Below, in pieces: positions 1 through 6,627 of a DNA stretch of 11,793 nucleotides. A program made the translations under genes and the position numbers. The notes below the pieces were generated by a model. That model made no database searches. It saw nothing but the letters and a program-made list of their open reading frames with translations, and had not been told where the DNA came from. This DNA is from CAVZLD01 sp964522605 (GTDB lineage Bacteria; Planctomycetota; Planctomycetia; Pirellulales; Pirellulaceae). The stretch lies in contig CAZFWV010000219.1 in NCBI GenBank assembly GCA_964522605.1, positions 1 to 11,793 on the forward strand. Reading direction: 5' to 3'. Position 1 is the first letter of the stretch; the number at the start of each line of letters is the position of its first letter.

Positions 1-123
1 TTTTGAAGTTGCACGTAGCCGAATTCGTGAGAATTCGGAGGTCTCGAGCAGGGAGACCCAGCGACAAAGCCCCCGAATTCTCACGAATTCGGCTACGAAC
101 TAACAAAGTGTGCAACTTCAAAA
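1..123. repeat. nested inverted repeat with palindromic inner arms
   Basis: The outer arms 1-14 and 110-123 are perfect reverse complements (14 bp). The inner arms 15-38 and 73-96 are perfect reverse complements (24 bp) around a 34-base centre. Each inner arm is itself a small hairpin: CCGAATTC, a four-base loop, then GAATTCGG. On the left the two arm pairs abut, while on the right they are separated by 13 extra bases (97-109). The element lies downstream of the stop of the minus-strand gene at 209, so it could end that transcript, but there is no T-run to support an intrinsic terminator. It may begin before the window. A non-autonomous palindromic (REP/MITE-like) element is my inference. Confidence 0.85.
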
Positions 124-169
124 CTTACGCTTCGGGTTACGATGCACCTCAAGTGCGCAACTTCAAAAC
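106..169. repeat. short direct repeat sharing the outer arm of the neighbouring inverted repeat
   Basis: A 19-base unit at 106-124 recurs at 151-169 with a single T/C difference (AAGTGYGCAACTTCAAAAC). The reverse complement of its core forms the left outer arm at 1-14, so three copies of the core lie within 170 bases. Between the two direct copies there is a small GCAC/GTGC hairpin. No gene is visible in 1-208. Confidence 0.75.
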
Positions 170-208
170 GCTGGGCGGGAGCGTGAGTTCAATTCTCCGA
201 CCAAGTTC

Positions 209-2080
209 TTAGAATTCGAAATCCGATTCCTGCAAGGCTTCCGCGGGAACGCGAACGATGCGGAACTCCACACGCATATTCTGGAGTGCCTCTTCAAAGT
301 TCTCGGGCTTGGGAATCAGCGGCTCCGAGATTCCGGCCCCGGTCGGCTGCAGCTGGCTGGCATCCAGATTCACCTGTTGGACTTTGGCAAAATCAATCAG
401 CGACTGCTTCACGGCCTCGGCACGCGCGAGCGACAAGTTCAAGGCAGCCTGTACCGTTTCGCGCGGACGTTGACTCGGAGTCTCAAAGGCTCCGGTCTCA
501 ATCAGTTTCAGAACGGTTGAGGTCTGAGTCAGGTCGAGGCGTTTCCCATTCAGGAAATACTGGTAATTGCCGGATTGTCCGCTGCGTTTGATCGTGCCTT
601 TTTCGATCCCGGCCTTGATCATGTCGATCAGCGCCTTCGTTGGATCGGCGTGTCCTCGGATCACAATCACGGCGTTACCAAAGGTGGAAGCCGCTTGAAT
701 CGCCCGGTTAAACTCCGCTCCGTACCGGTCGGCGGAGAAGTCGGGCTGATTCGGCTGAAACTTGATCGTGAAACTCACGATCGTCCGATCGTCCAGAACT
801 TCACTCCCGGGGAAGACGCCCCCTTCCCCAACTTCAACGCCTCCCTGCTGCTTCAAATCCTGGTACTCAATTTCTGCTTTCTGGGCGACCTTTCGATAGT
901 CCCATCCCGGTGGGTCAAAACCGCTGCGAAAGCCGGCGTAGCCCCAGCCCACAGCTAAATCCAGTGCGGCCGCCATCTTCGGTTCGAAACCGCTCAGGTT
1001 TCCTCGATCCTGAAAGAACGCCATCTGCCCTGGCAGTCCGACGAAGGCGCAATCCAACAACAGTCCGTGCGCGTCGACCTCCAGTGTGGGAAGCACTTCT
1101 TCCCCGAAGATTTGCTGCGCCATCGTCAACAATCCTCGGTATTCATCATTCAGTCGCTGCGTCTGCTCAAAATCCTTTCGCATCGCCACGACCTTTTCCG
1201 TCGCCTGCAGATAACCGGCCACAAAGTTTTCCGCGAAGTCGCGATGCCCCGATAGCCAATCGGAACGAACCGCATACACATCGGCAATCGATCGGGACAT
1301 GTCGCGCGTCGAGTTCAGCACGTGCGCGCCTTTCACGGTTCCCTCCGCACCCGAACCCGTGCTGTCGTAGCCTCCGGTCAGGCCAATCATGTCGGGCGTA
1401 ATCACGCAACAGGCGTCAATCTTCTCGTCCTTCCGGAACGCTTCCGCGGGGCCGTTCGGTCCTGTTAAGTCTGGCACCCACACGATCTCGACCTCATTGC
1501 GGTTGATCTTGGCTGCATCCAGCGAATCGTACAGCAGGCCGACATGCGGCCCGCCCTGTTGACAGGCAATGCGGATCTTTCGACTTTCGTTGCGCAAATC
1601 ATTCAGCGTCTTCAGATTCTCCCGTGCGACGAGATGGTCGCCTGCACTCCACGACAACTGGAGGATCACAACCGGCTTCGTGCGCGGGTCTTTGCCAAGC
1701 ACCTCGCTTGCTTGGCCCAACATCCGCATCGTGCCCCGCAGGAAAGGCGTCTTGCCGGAAACATAATTGCGGACTTGACTCAAAAAGTCATCGCCCGGCG
1801 TCAGCTTGATCTTCATTCCCATGCGGTCGTAGGCGGAACCCGACGAGGTCTCTAAGCCCCCGTTGGCGAGAAAGGTCGCCACATCACCACCCCAGGTGAT
1901 ATAGGGAATCTCGACCACTGACGAGTCGACGACGGTGCCGACTTCCACAGGTCCCAACAGCTTGGCAAACGGCTCTTGGGCCGAACCTTTGGATCCGACC
2001 AGGAACGCTAACGCCAGCACGAGCCACGACGTCAGGTGATGAAACGTTCGTTGCTTCAATCGTTCCGACAAACGTTGCAT
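209..2080 (-). CDS. exported substrate-binding protein fused to a C-terminal OmpA-like domain
   Basis: This 623-residue protein starts at the ATG whose complement is 2078-2080. That start follows a strong GGGGGAGGG site and opens directly onto a signal peptide (hydrophobic core about 18-29, probable cleavage after G-S-A at 34). An upstream in-frame start (to 2137) would put 19 residues before it and is less likely. Residues about 55-400 resemble periplasmic binding proteins of the SsuA/TauA/NMT1 type: I-T-W-G-G-D near 61-66, P-F-L-R-G-T near 112-117, Q-L-S-W-S near 141-145, and I-A-C-Q-Q-G-G-P-H near 171-179. Residues about 433-611 resemble an OmpA peptidoglycan-binding domain, with D479 in G-H-A-D and R553 in L-S-L-A-R-A as the expected contacts. 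A segment of roughly 55-60 residues is inserted between them. The likely role is ligand capture in the periplasm while tethered to the wall. No ABC permease or ATPase gene is nearby and the ligand is unknown. Confidence 0.88.
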   Translation of the reverse strand: MQRLSERLKQRTFHHLTSWLVLALAFLVGSKGSAQEPFAKLLGPVEVGTVVDSSVVEIPYITWGGDVATFLANGGLETSSGSAYDRMGMKIKLTPGDDFLSQVRNYVSGKTPFLRGTMRMLGQASEVLGKDPRTKPVVILQLSWSAGDHLVARENLKTLNDLRNESRKIRIACQQGGPHVGLLYDSLDAAKINRNEVEIVWVPDLTGPNGPAEAFRKDEKIDACCVITPDMIGLTGGYDSTGSGAEGTVKGAHVLNSTRDMSRSIADVYAVRSDWLSGHRDFAENFVAGYLQATEKVVAMRKDFEQTQRLNDEYRGLLTMAQQIFGEEVLPTLEVDAHGLLLDCAFVGLPGQMAFFQDRGNLSGFEPKMAAALDLAVGWGYAGFRSGFDPPGWDYRKVAQKAEIEYQDLKQQGGVEVGEGGVFPGSEVLDDRTIVSFTIKFQPNQPDFSADRYGAEFNRAIQAASTFGNAVIVIRGHADPTKALIDMIKAGIEKGTIKRSGQSGNYQYFLNGKRLDLTQTSTVLKLIETGAFETPSQRPRETVQAALNLSLARAEAVKQSLIDFAKVQQVNLDASQLQPTGAGISEPLIPKPENFEEALQNMRVEFRIVRVPAEALQESDFEF

Positions 2081-2087
2081 GGGAAAA

Positions 2088-2096
2088 CCCTCCCCC
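2088..2096 (-). promoter_or_regulatory. ribosome binding site deciding the start of the binding-protein/OmpA gene
   Basis: On the minus strand the sequence reads GGGGGAGGG seven bases before the ATG at 2080. This purine-rich site favours that ATG over the upstream in-frame start. Confidence 0.7.
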
Positions 2097-2201
2097 GAAA
2101 TCCATGGCGATCGCCGCATGACCGACCGGATGGCCAACTAGATGAGTCTCGGTCGACGCAATGCGACCAAATCGCAAGTAGCGAACGAAATGTAACGCAT
2201 G

Positions 2202-2230
2202 ATTATCCAGCAGCCGCTGGGTCAAGTCAA
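2202..2230 (-). promoter_or_regulatory. candidate sigma70-type promoter for the binding-protein/OmpA gene
   Basis: Read on the minus strand, TTGACT (2230-2225) is followed after 17 bases by GATAAT (2207-2202). Each hexamer matches five of six consensus bases at ideal spacing. Transcription would start near 2195 and give a leader of about 115 bases before the ATG at 2080. Predicted from sequence only. Confidence 0.45.
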
Positions 2231-2359
2231 ACATGGGTACGCTCGAAATTACCCAAATGATGGCCCTCATTACCGCATGCGCCGGGCAGAAACCGACCAT
2301 CAAACGTTATTCGCCGCGGAGGCCGAGATCTTGGCAATTCACGAACCGTCCTCGAGCGC

Positions 2360-2388
2360 TTGAAGATCGACACGTGAGCCGGTTATCC
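2360..2388 (+). promoter_or_regulatory. candidate promoter for the cupin gene
   Basis: TTGAAG (2360-2365) is followed after 17 bases by TTATCC (2383-2388), a fair but imperfect sigma70-like pair. It would start transcription near 2395, about 40 bases upstream of the cupin ATG. Confidence 0.3.
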
Positions 2389-2435
2389 TGAGGATCCACG
2401 AGCGGCGAGTTCTGCACCCCAGGTCGGAGCCAACG

Positions 2436-2822
2436 ATGCGACGGATCCAAGCCATTGACGGACAGTTCGTCCCGGCGTCACACGAAGACCCACGGAAGCC
2501 GGGCGTTCTGAAACGCGTCTTGGCCACGCATGATGAACTGCTCCGCGGCCAAGTTCAAATGATCAACTGGTGTCGCCTGCCGGTTGATTCCTCGTTTCGC
2601 ACCCACTATCACGAGGACATGGAGGAAATCTTCATCCTGGTTCGGGGAATCGCCCAAATGCGAGTCGGAGAAAACTGCATCACGCTCGAACCGGGTGACG
2701 CCGTGATCGTATCACCCGGCGAGGTTCATTCCATGAAAAATAACGGATCTCAAGAGGTTGAGTACGTTGTCGTCGGAATCTCACTCGGTCAAAATGGGAA
2801 GACGGTTCTGGTCGACAACTAG
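2436..2822 (+). CDS. small single-domain cupin (Cupin_2-like)
   Basis: This 128-residue cytosolic protein has no signal peptide. GGAG at 2426-2429, six bases before the ATG, supports the start. Both cupin motifs are visible. The first has H57-x-H59 followed by E63/E64 and a glycine near 71. The second runs from G87 through P94-G95 to H98 with N102 beyond. H57, H59, one of the glutamates and H98 are the expected metal ligands, so a metal-binding fold with an intact site is likely. Length and single domain match small stand-alone cupins, which range from sugar isomerases and dioxygenases to sensors, so substrate and reaction cannot be assigned. A divergent gene lies upstream and a palindrome-rich gap downstream, so it is probably monocistronic. 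Confidence 0.88.
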   Translation: MRRIQAIDGQFVPASHEDPRKPGVLKRVLATHDELLRGQVQMINWCRLPVDSSFRTHYHEDMEEIFILVRGIAQMRVGENCITLEPGDAVIVSPGEVHSMKNNGSQEVEYVVVGISLGQNGKTVLVDN

Positions 2823-2823
2823 T

Positions 2824-2918
2824 CTTTGTCTCAAAACTGCACTGGCAGAGCCAGTGGCACACTAGATCAGCGGGTGCCACTGGCTCTGCCAGTGCTGCGG
2901 AAGCGTTCTGAGACAAAG
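2824..2918. repeat. composite inverted repeat, 22-bp perfect inner arms and 10-bp outer arms
   Basis: The inner arms 2839-2860 and 2874-2895 are perfect 22-bp reverse complements around a 13-base loop. Each contains its own hairpin (CACTGGC, three bases, GCCAGTG). The outer arms 2824-2833 (CTTTGTCTCA) and 2909-2918 (TGAGACAAAG) are perfect and extend further with one mismatch. The right side carries extra bases between the arms (2896-2904). The element begins two bases after the cupin stop, so it may also shape the 3' end of that transcript. Its layout matches the element at 1-123. Confidence 0.85.
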
Positions 2919-3016
2919 CCTAATCCCCTGCACCGCACACCGCGAACGACTCCCCTGGAGATAACTGCTTCCCACTTTCCCCCAAGGGCCCCTCGTTCCT
3001 TGGTCGTCCTCGAGGC

Positions 3017-3115
3017 GGTTTCAAGACGGGGAGGGGGAAACTCCTGCCGAGCCGAAGACGCGATACACCCCGGCTCGGCAGGAGCCTCGCCCTCCCGAAT
3101 CTCAGTGTTGAAACC
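3017..3115. repeat. composite inverted repeat, 14-bp inner and 8-bp outer arms
   Basis: The inner arms 3041-3054 (CTCCTGCCGAGCCG) and 3071-3084 are perfect reverse complements around a 16-base loop. The outer arms GGTTTCAA (3017-3024) and TTGAAACC (3108-3115) are also perfect. Between them, GGGGAGGG on the left and CCCTCCC on the right are partly complementary. From memory, the word GGCAGGAGCCTCGCCCTCCC recurs between genes in planctomycete genomes; I cannot verify this here. Confidence 0.75.
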
Positions 3116-3204
3116 ACTTCTAAGATTCAGCGCAGAGACCGTGAAGGCGTGAAGGGCCAGAGGCGTTTCGATTGATCTGCTGATTTGATGCCCGGAGGTT
3201 TCCA

Positions 3205-5037
3205 ATGTTCCGCAATCTGAAATTGAGAATCTTGCCGTTGTTCTTCTTTCTCATCTCGATGCCTGCGATCAGCGCAGAGTGGCAACCCGCACAGGCGCCG
3301 TTGATGACCCGCTGGGCCGCAGACGTCTCCCCGACCAGTGCGCTGCCGGAATATCCACGACCTCAGTTTGTCCGCAAGGACTGGCAGAATCTGAATGGAC
3401 TCTGGGAGTACGCAATCCGTCCGAAAGCGGAGGACCGTCCGGAAGCTTTCGCGGGCCAGATCCTGGTCCCCTTCGCCGCCGAATCGGCCTTAAGCGGAGT
3501 CATGAAACCGGTCGGTCCGGAGCAGACACTTTGGTACCGGCGGACGTTTACGGCGCCCGCGTTGGGTGACGGCGAGCGATTGCGACTGCACTTCGGCGCG
3601 GTCGATTGGCAAGCTCAAGTGTGGGTCAACGAGCAAATGGTCGGTGAGCATCAAGGCGGTTACGATGCGTTCTGGTTCGACATTACCGACGCACTGCGTG
3701 AGGAAGGAGAACAGGAAGTTGTCGTCCGGGTATGGGACCCGGTGAATGATGGCTACCAACCGCGGGGCAAGCAGGTCATCGAACCTCAGGGAATCTGGTA
3801 CACGTCGGTGACCGGAATCTGGCGTACCGTCTGGCTGGAACCTGTTCCCGCCGCCCGAATCGAGTCGCTCAAACTCACCCCAGACATTGATCAAGAACAG
3901 CTTCGCGTGGACGCATCCGTGACCATCCCGTCGGGATCCGTAACGCTCGTTCTGACCATCCGCAACGGAGATGAAACCGTATCGGAAGCCTCCCTGGAAT
4001 TTGCGGGCTCCGAAGACAGCGAGAGCACCGCTACTCTCGAGATCTTGCTTCCGGTCGAGGATCCCCAGCTCTGGTCGCCCGACACCCCGTTTCTCTACGA
4101 CCTTCAGGCTCGGCTGGATTGGAACGGAAATCAATCGGATGAAGTCAAAAGCTACTTTGGCATGCGGAAGATTGAGGTCCGCAAGGCCGCGGATGGTTTT
4201 CAGCGATTGTTTTTGAACAATCAACCGCTATTCCATTTCGGCCCACTCGATCAGGGATGGTGGCCTGATGGCCTCTACACAGCACCCACCGACGAAGCTC
4301 TTCGCTACGACATCGAAGTCACGAAGAAACTCGGTTTCAATGCGTGCCGAAAGCATGTCAAGGTCGAGCCCGATCGCTGGTATTACTGGTGCGACAAACT
4401 GGGACTGCTCGTCTGGCAAGACATGCCGAACGGAGATGGCCATATTCGACGCGAGGACGACGACTTGCAGCGGTCGGAGGAATCGGCCGCCAACTACCGC
4501 CGCGAGTACCAGGCGCTAATCGACACCCATTACAACCATCCCTGCATTGTGATCTGGGTGCCGTTCAACGAGGGCTGGGGGCAATTCGCCACGAACGAAA
4601 TCCTCGCGTGGACGCATGAGTACGATCCTTCGCGGCTGGTCGACGGTCCCAGCGGCTGGACCGATCGGGGAACGGGGGACATTCATGACATCCACAGCTA
4701 TCCTGGCCCTGACATGCCAGAACCCGAAGAACAGCGCGCGGTCGTGCTGGGCGAGTTCGGTGGACTGGGACTGCCCATGGAAGGACATCTTTGGTGGAAT
4801 AAACGGAACTGGGGTTACCGCACCTATGACAACATTGAGACCTTGCGGAGTAATTACGACCAGTTGATGGAAAAGCTGTTGCCGCTGATCCAGCGAGGCC
4901 TCGCCGCGGCGATCTACACGCAAACAACGGACGTCGAAGGAGAAGTGAATGGGCTGATGACGTACGACCGAGAGGTCATCAAGTTCGACCCGGATCACGT
5001 ATCCGAAATTCACGCCGAATTCTACAAGACGCCGTAA
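3205..5037 (+). CDS. exported glycoside hydrolase family 2 enzyme
   Basis: This 610-residue protein begins with a signal peptide (core about 9-20, cleavage after A-I-S-A at 24). GGAGG six bases before the ATG supports the start. The order is that of family 2: a sugar-binding jelly-roll domain (about 50-215, with N-L-N-G-L-W near 62-67 and W-Y-R-R-T-F near 110-115), an immunoglobulin-like domain (about 216-325), and a TIM barrel (about 330-605). The predicted acid/base is E456 in P-F-N-E-G-W and the predicted nucleophile is E517 in L-G-E-F-G-G; both are present. It should cleave a beta-linked (or alpha-arabinosidic) glycan outside the cytoplasm, but family 2 includes galactosidases, glucuronidases, mannosidases and others and I cannot choose. 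At 610 residues it is much shorter than LacZ-type enzymes (about 1000). Palindromic elements flank it on both sides. Confidence 0.92.
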   Translation: MFRNLKLRILPLFFFLISMPAISAEWQPAQAPLMTRWAADVSPTSALPEYPRPQFVRKDWQNLNGLWEYAIRPKAEDRPEAFAGQILVPFAAESALSGVMKPVGPEQTLWYRRTFTAPALGDGERLRLHFGAVDWQAQVWVNEQMVGEHQGGYDAFWFDITDALREEGEQEVVVRVWDPVNDGYQPRGKQVIEPQGIWYTSVTGIWRTVWLEPVPAARIESLKLTPDIDQEQLRVDASVTIPSGSVTLVLTIRNGDETVSEASLEFAGSEDSESTATLEILLPVEDPQLWSPDTPFLYDLQARLDWNGNQSDEVKSYFGMRKIEVRKAADGFQRLFLNNQPLFHFGPLDQGWWPDGLYTAPTDEALRYDIEVTKKLGFNACRKHVKVEPDRWYYWCDKLGLLVWQDMPNGDGHIRREDDDLQRSEESAANYRREYQALIDTHYNHPCIVIWVPFNEGWGQFATNEILAWTHEYDPSRLVDGPSGWTDRGTGDIHDIHSYPGPDMPEPEEQRAVVLGEFGGLGLPMEGHLWWNKRNWGYRTYDNIETLRSNYDQLMEKLLPLIQRGLAAAIYTQTTDVEGEVNGLMTYDREVIKFDPDHVSEIHAEFYKTP

Positions 5038-5070
5038 GAAACGACGGCGCACATAGAACTCGTTCTTGAG

Positions 5071-5151
5071 GGGTGGCTGGTGGCAGAGCGCAGCGATGCC
5101 CCCAGCAAACCGGGGAACTGGGGCATCGCTGCGCTCTGCCACCAGCCACCC
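5071..5151. repeat. 32-bp perfect inverted repeat downstream of the glycosidase
   Basis: The arms 5071-5102 and 5120-5151 are perfect reverse complements over 32 bases around a 17-base loop. It starts 33 bases after the glycosidase stop. No T-run follows, so it is not a standard intrinsic terminator, although the RNA hairpin would be very stable. The rest of the 272-base gap (5038-5309) holds no gene that I can support. Confidence 0.9.
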
Positions 5152-5295
5152 TACTGCGAATCTAGGTTTTGAAATACGCTGCACGGAACTCAGAAAACCA
5201 CGGAGGCAATGGACCCAACGGATCAGCACGGATTGCTCCGGCAAGACCCGGCAGCTCCGTTGAATCCGCGGTCCCTCTCTCACGCCATCCCCAAC

Positions 5296-5300
5296 AGGAG
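5296..5300 (+). promoter_or_regulatory. ribosome binding site deciding the start of the PQQ-like gene
   Basis: AGGAG lies nine bases before the ATG at 5310. It favours that start over an in-frame start at 5169, which would place 47 low-complexity residues ahead of the signal peptide. Confidence 0.7.
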
Positions 5301-5309
5301 ACTCACCCC

Positions 5310-6623
5310 ATGGCTCGCTGCATTCTCAGTACCTTCCTGATTCTTGGATTGACCACCGCAACCGACGGTAGCAATTGGCCAAATTGGCGTGGACCGTTTT
5401 TCAACGGATCGACGGATGAAGCAGATCTGCCCGCCGAGTGGTCGACGACGGAAAACGTTGCCTGGAAGGCGGACTTGCCGGGTGCGGGGGCGGCAACACC
5501 GATCGTCTGGGAGAATCACGTCTTCATCTCCAGTTCGGATCCGGAGCGAAACCAGCTGATGGCGATGAGCTTTGATCTCCAGACGGGACAACTCCGTTGG
5601 CAGCACGATGTCGCCGAGGGGATTCGCCGCGACTCGCGCAGCAATTTTGCGGCTCCGTCTCCCGTCACCGACGGTGAATCCGTGATCTTCTTCTACAGCA
5701 ATGGGGATTTGGTCAGTTTCGATTTTGCGGGCAACAAGCTGTGGTCGCGAAACATCCAGGAAGACTACGGGACATTCGCGTTTCTCTGGACGTTCAGCAG
5801 CTCTCCGCTCCTGCATAACGGAAAACTGTACGTCCAGGTGCTGCAGCGCGACGTTGCGGTCGACGGCCGTGGTTTTCGGGATCGCGAAAACGAATCGTAC
5901 GTTCTGGCACTCGATGCAAAAACCGGCGAGACGCTCTGGAAGCAGACGCGTCCCAGTCAGGCACGCATGGAGTCACGAGAAGCGTTCAGCACGCCGATTC
6001 CGTTGACGTTTGAAGGCCGCAGCGAGATCCTGATCAGCGGAGGCGACGCAATCACGGGCCACGATCCGGAATCGGGCCGGGAACTGTGGCGTTGGGGCAC
6101 GTGGAATCCCGATCGGATTCCCCATTGGCGGCTCGTACCCTCCCCCGTTGCCGGCAATGGAGTGATCCTGGCTTGTGCCCCCAAACGTTCACCGATCTAC
6201 GCGTTGCGCGCCGGTGGGCAAGGAACACTGAATGACCAGGCCCTCGTGTGGGTCAGCGACGAGCAGCGCGAAGTCTCCAGCGACGTCCCGACGCCTGCAT
6301 TTTACGACGGCGATTTCTTTGTTCTGAGCGACGTGCGCAACTCGCTGTCGCGTGTCGAGCCGCAAACAGGAGAAGTCAAATGGTCCGCCCGAACGCCCGG
6401 ACGCGACAAGTACGAAGCCTCTCCGCTGGCTGCGGATGGCAAGATCTACATCATCAACTTCCTGGGCACGGTCGCCGTGTTCGATGCGGCGGACGGAACG
6501 CTGCTGCACGAAGTGTCGATGGACACACCCACCGATGACGATCCGGTTCGCTCTTCGATCGCCGCCGCCCAAGGCCGGCTGCTGATCCGGACCTCCAGCA
6601 AGTTATTCTGCGTTACGAAATAG
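5310..6623 (+). CDS. exported PQQ-like beta-propeller repeat protein
   Basis: This 437-residue protein begins with a signal peptide (residues 1 to about 20), then N-W-P-N-W-R-G-P (22-29), a common opening in planctomycete proteins of this type. Propeller repeats of the form D-x-x-T-G-x-x-x-W recur: 89-97, 138-145, 202-210, 252-260, 350-358 and a weaker one at 392-399. This suggests about seven blades, one per 50-60 residues. There is no haem-binding C-x-x-C-H motif and the length is well below that of quinoprotein alcohol dehydrogenases (about 600). It is therefore more likely a BamB-like scaffold or binding propeller than a dehydrogenase; this is inferred. It ends four bases from the stop of the convergent gene at 6628. 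Confidence 0.88.
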   Translation: MARCILSTFLILGLTTATDGSNWPNWRGPFFNGSTDEADLPAEWSTTENVAWKADLPGAGAATPIVWENHVFISSSDPERNQLMAMSFDLQTGQLRWQHDVAEGIRRDSRSNFAAPSPVTDGESVIFFYSNGDLVSFDFAGNKLWSRNIQEDYGTFAFLWTFSSSPLLHNGKLYVQVLQRDVAVDGRGFRDRENESYVLALDAKTGETLWKQTRPSQARMESREAFSTPIPLTFEGRSEILISGGDAITGHDPESGRELWRWGTWNPDRIPHWRLVPSPVAGNGVILACAPKRSPIYALRAGGQGTLNDQALVWVSDEQREVSSDVPTPAFYDGDFFVLSDVRNSLSRVEPQTGEVKWSARTPGRDKYEASPLAADGKIYIINFLGTVAVFDAADGTLLHEVSMDTPTDDDPVRSSIAAAQGRLLIRTSSKLFCVTK

Positions 6624-6627
6624 AACC

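Larger units (their letters stand above)
2081..2435. other. divergent intergenic spacer (355 bases)
   Basis: The spacer separates the minus-strand binding-protein/OmpA gene from the plus-strand cupin gene. I see no convincing small gene here. It carries one sigma70-like promoter candidate on each strand, listed separately, and no long inverted repeat. The candidates point outward, as expected for two independently transcribed divergent genes. Confidence 0.6.
2823..3204. other. palindrome-rich intergenic spacer (382 bases)
   Basis: No gene is visible between the cupin and the glycosidase. About half of the spacer is two composite inverted repeats (2824-2918 and 3017-3115), listed separately. 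The last bases hold the GGAGG ribosome site of the glycosidase at 3194-3198. I found no clear promoter for the glycosidase. Confidence 0.65.

Noticed and set aside
1..169. A CRISPR array, suggested by three copies of one short core
   Set aside because: The copies are not evenly spaced or all in the same orientation, there are no uniform spacers, and no cas-like gene is present.
2867..3205. Minus-strand open frame containing an R-E-G-E-A-P-A-E-P stretch
   Set aside because: The peptide is the translation of the palindromic element at 3017-3115. I recall such peptides as frequent false genes from this repeat type.
3490..4224. Minus-strand open frame of 244 codons inside the glycosidase
   Set aside because: Antisense shadow with no recognisable motif.
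5071..5151. The 32-bp inverted repeat as an intrinsic terminator
   Set aside because: No T-run follows on either side and the stem is far longer than needed, so it is listed as a repeat, though termination is not excluded.
4516..5283. Minus-strand open frame of 255 codons over the glycosidase 3' end and the 32-bp repeat
   Set aside because: It is antisense to a well-supported family 2 enzyme and runs through the inverted repeat; no domain is visible.
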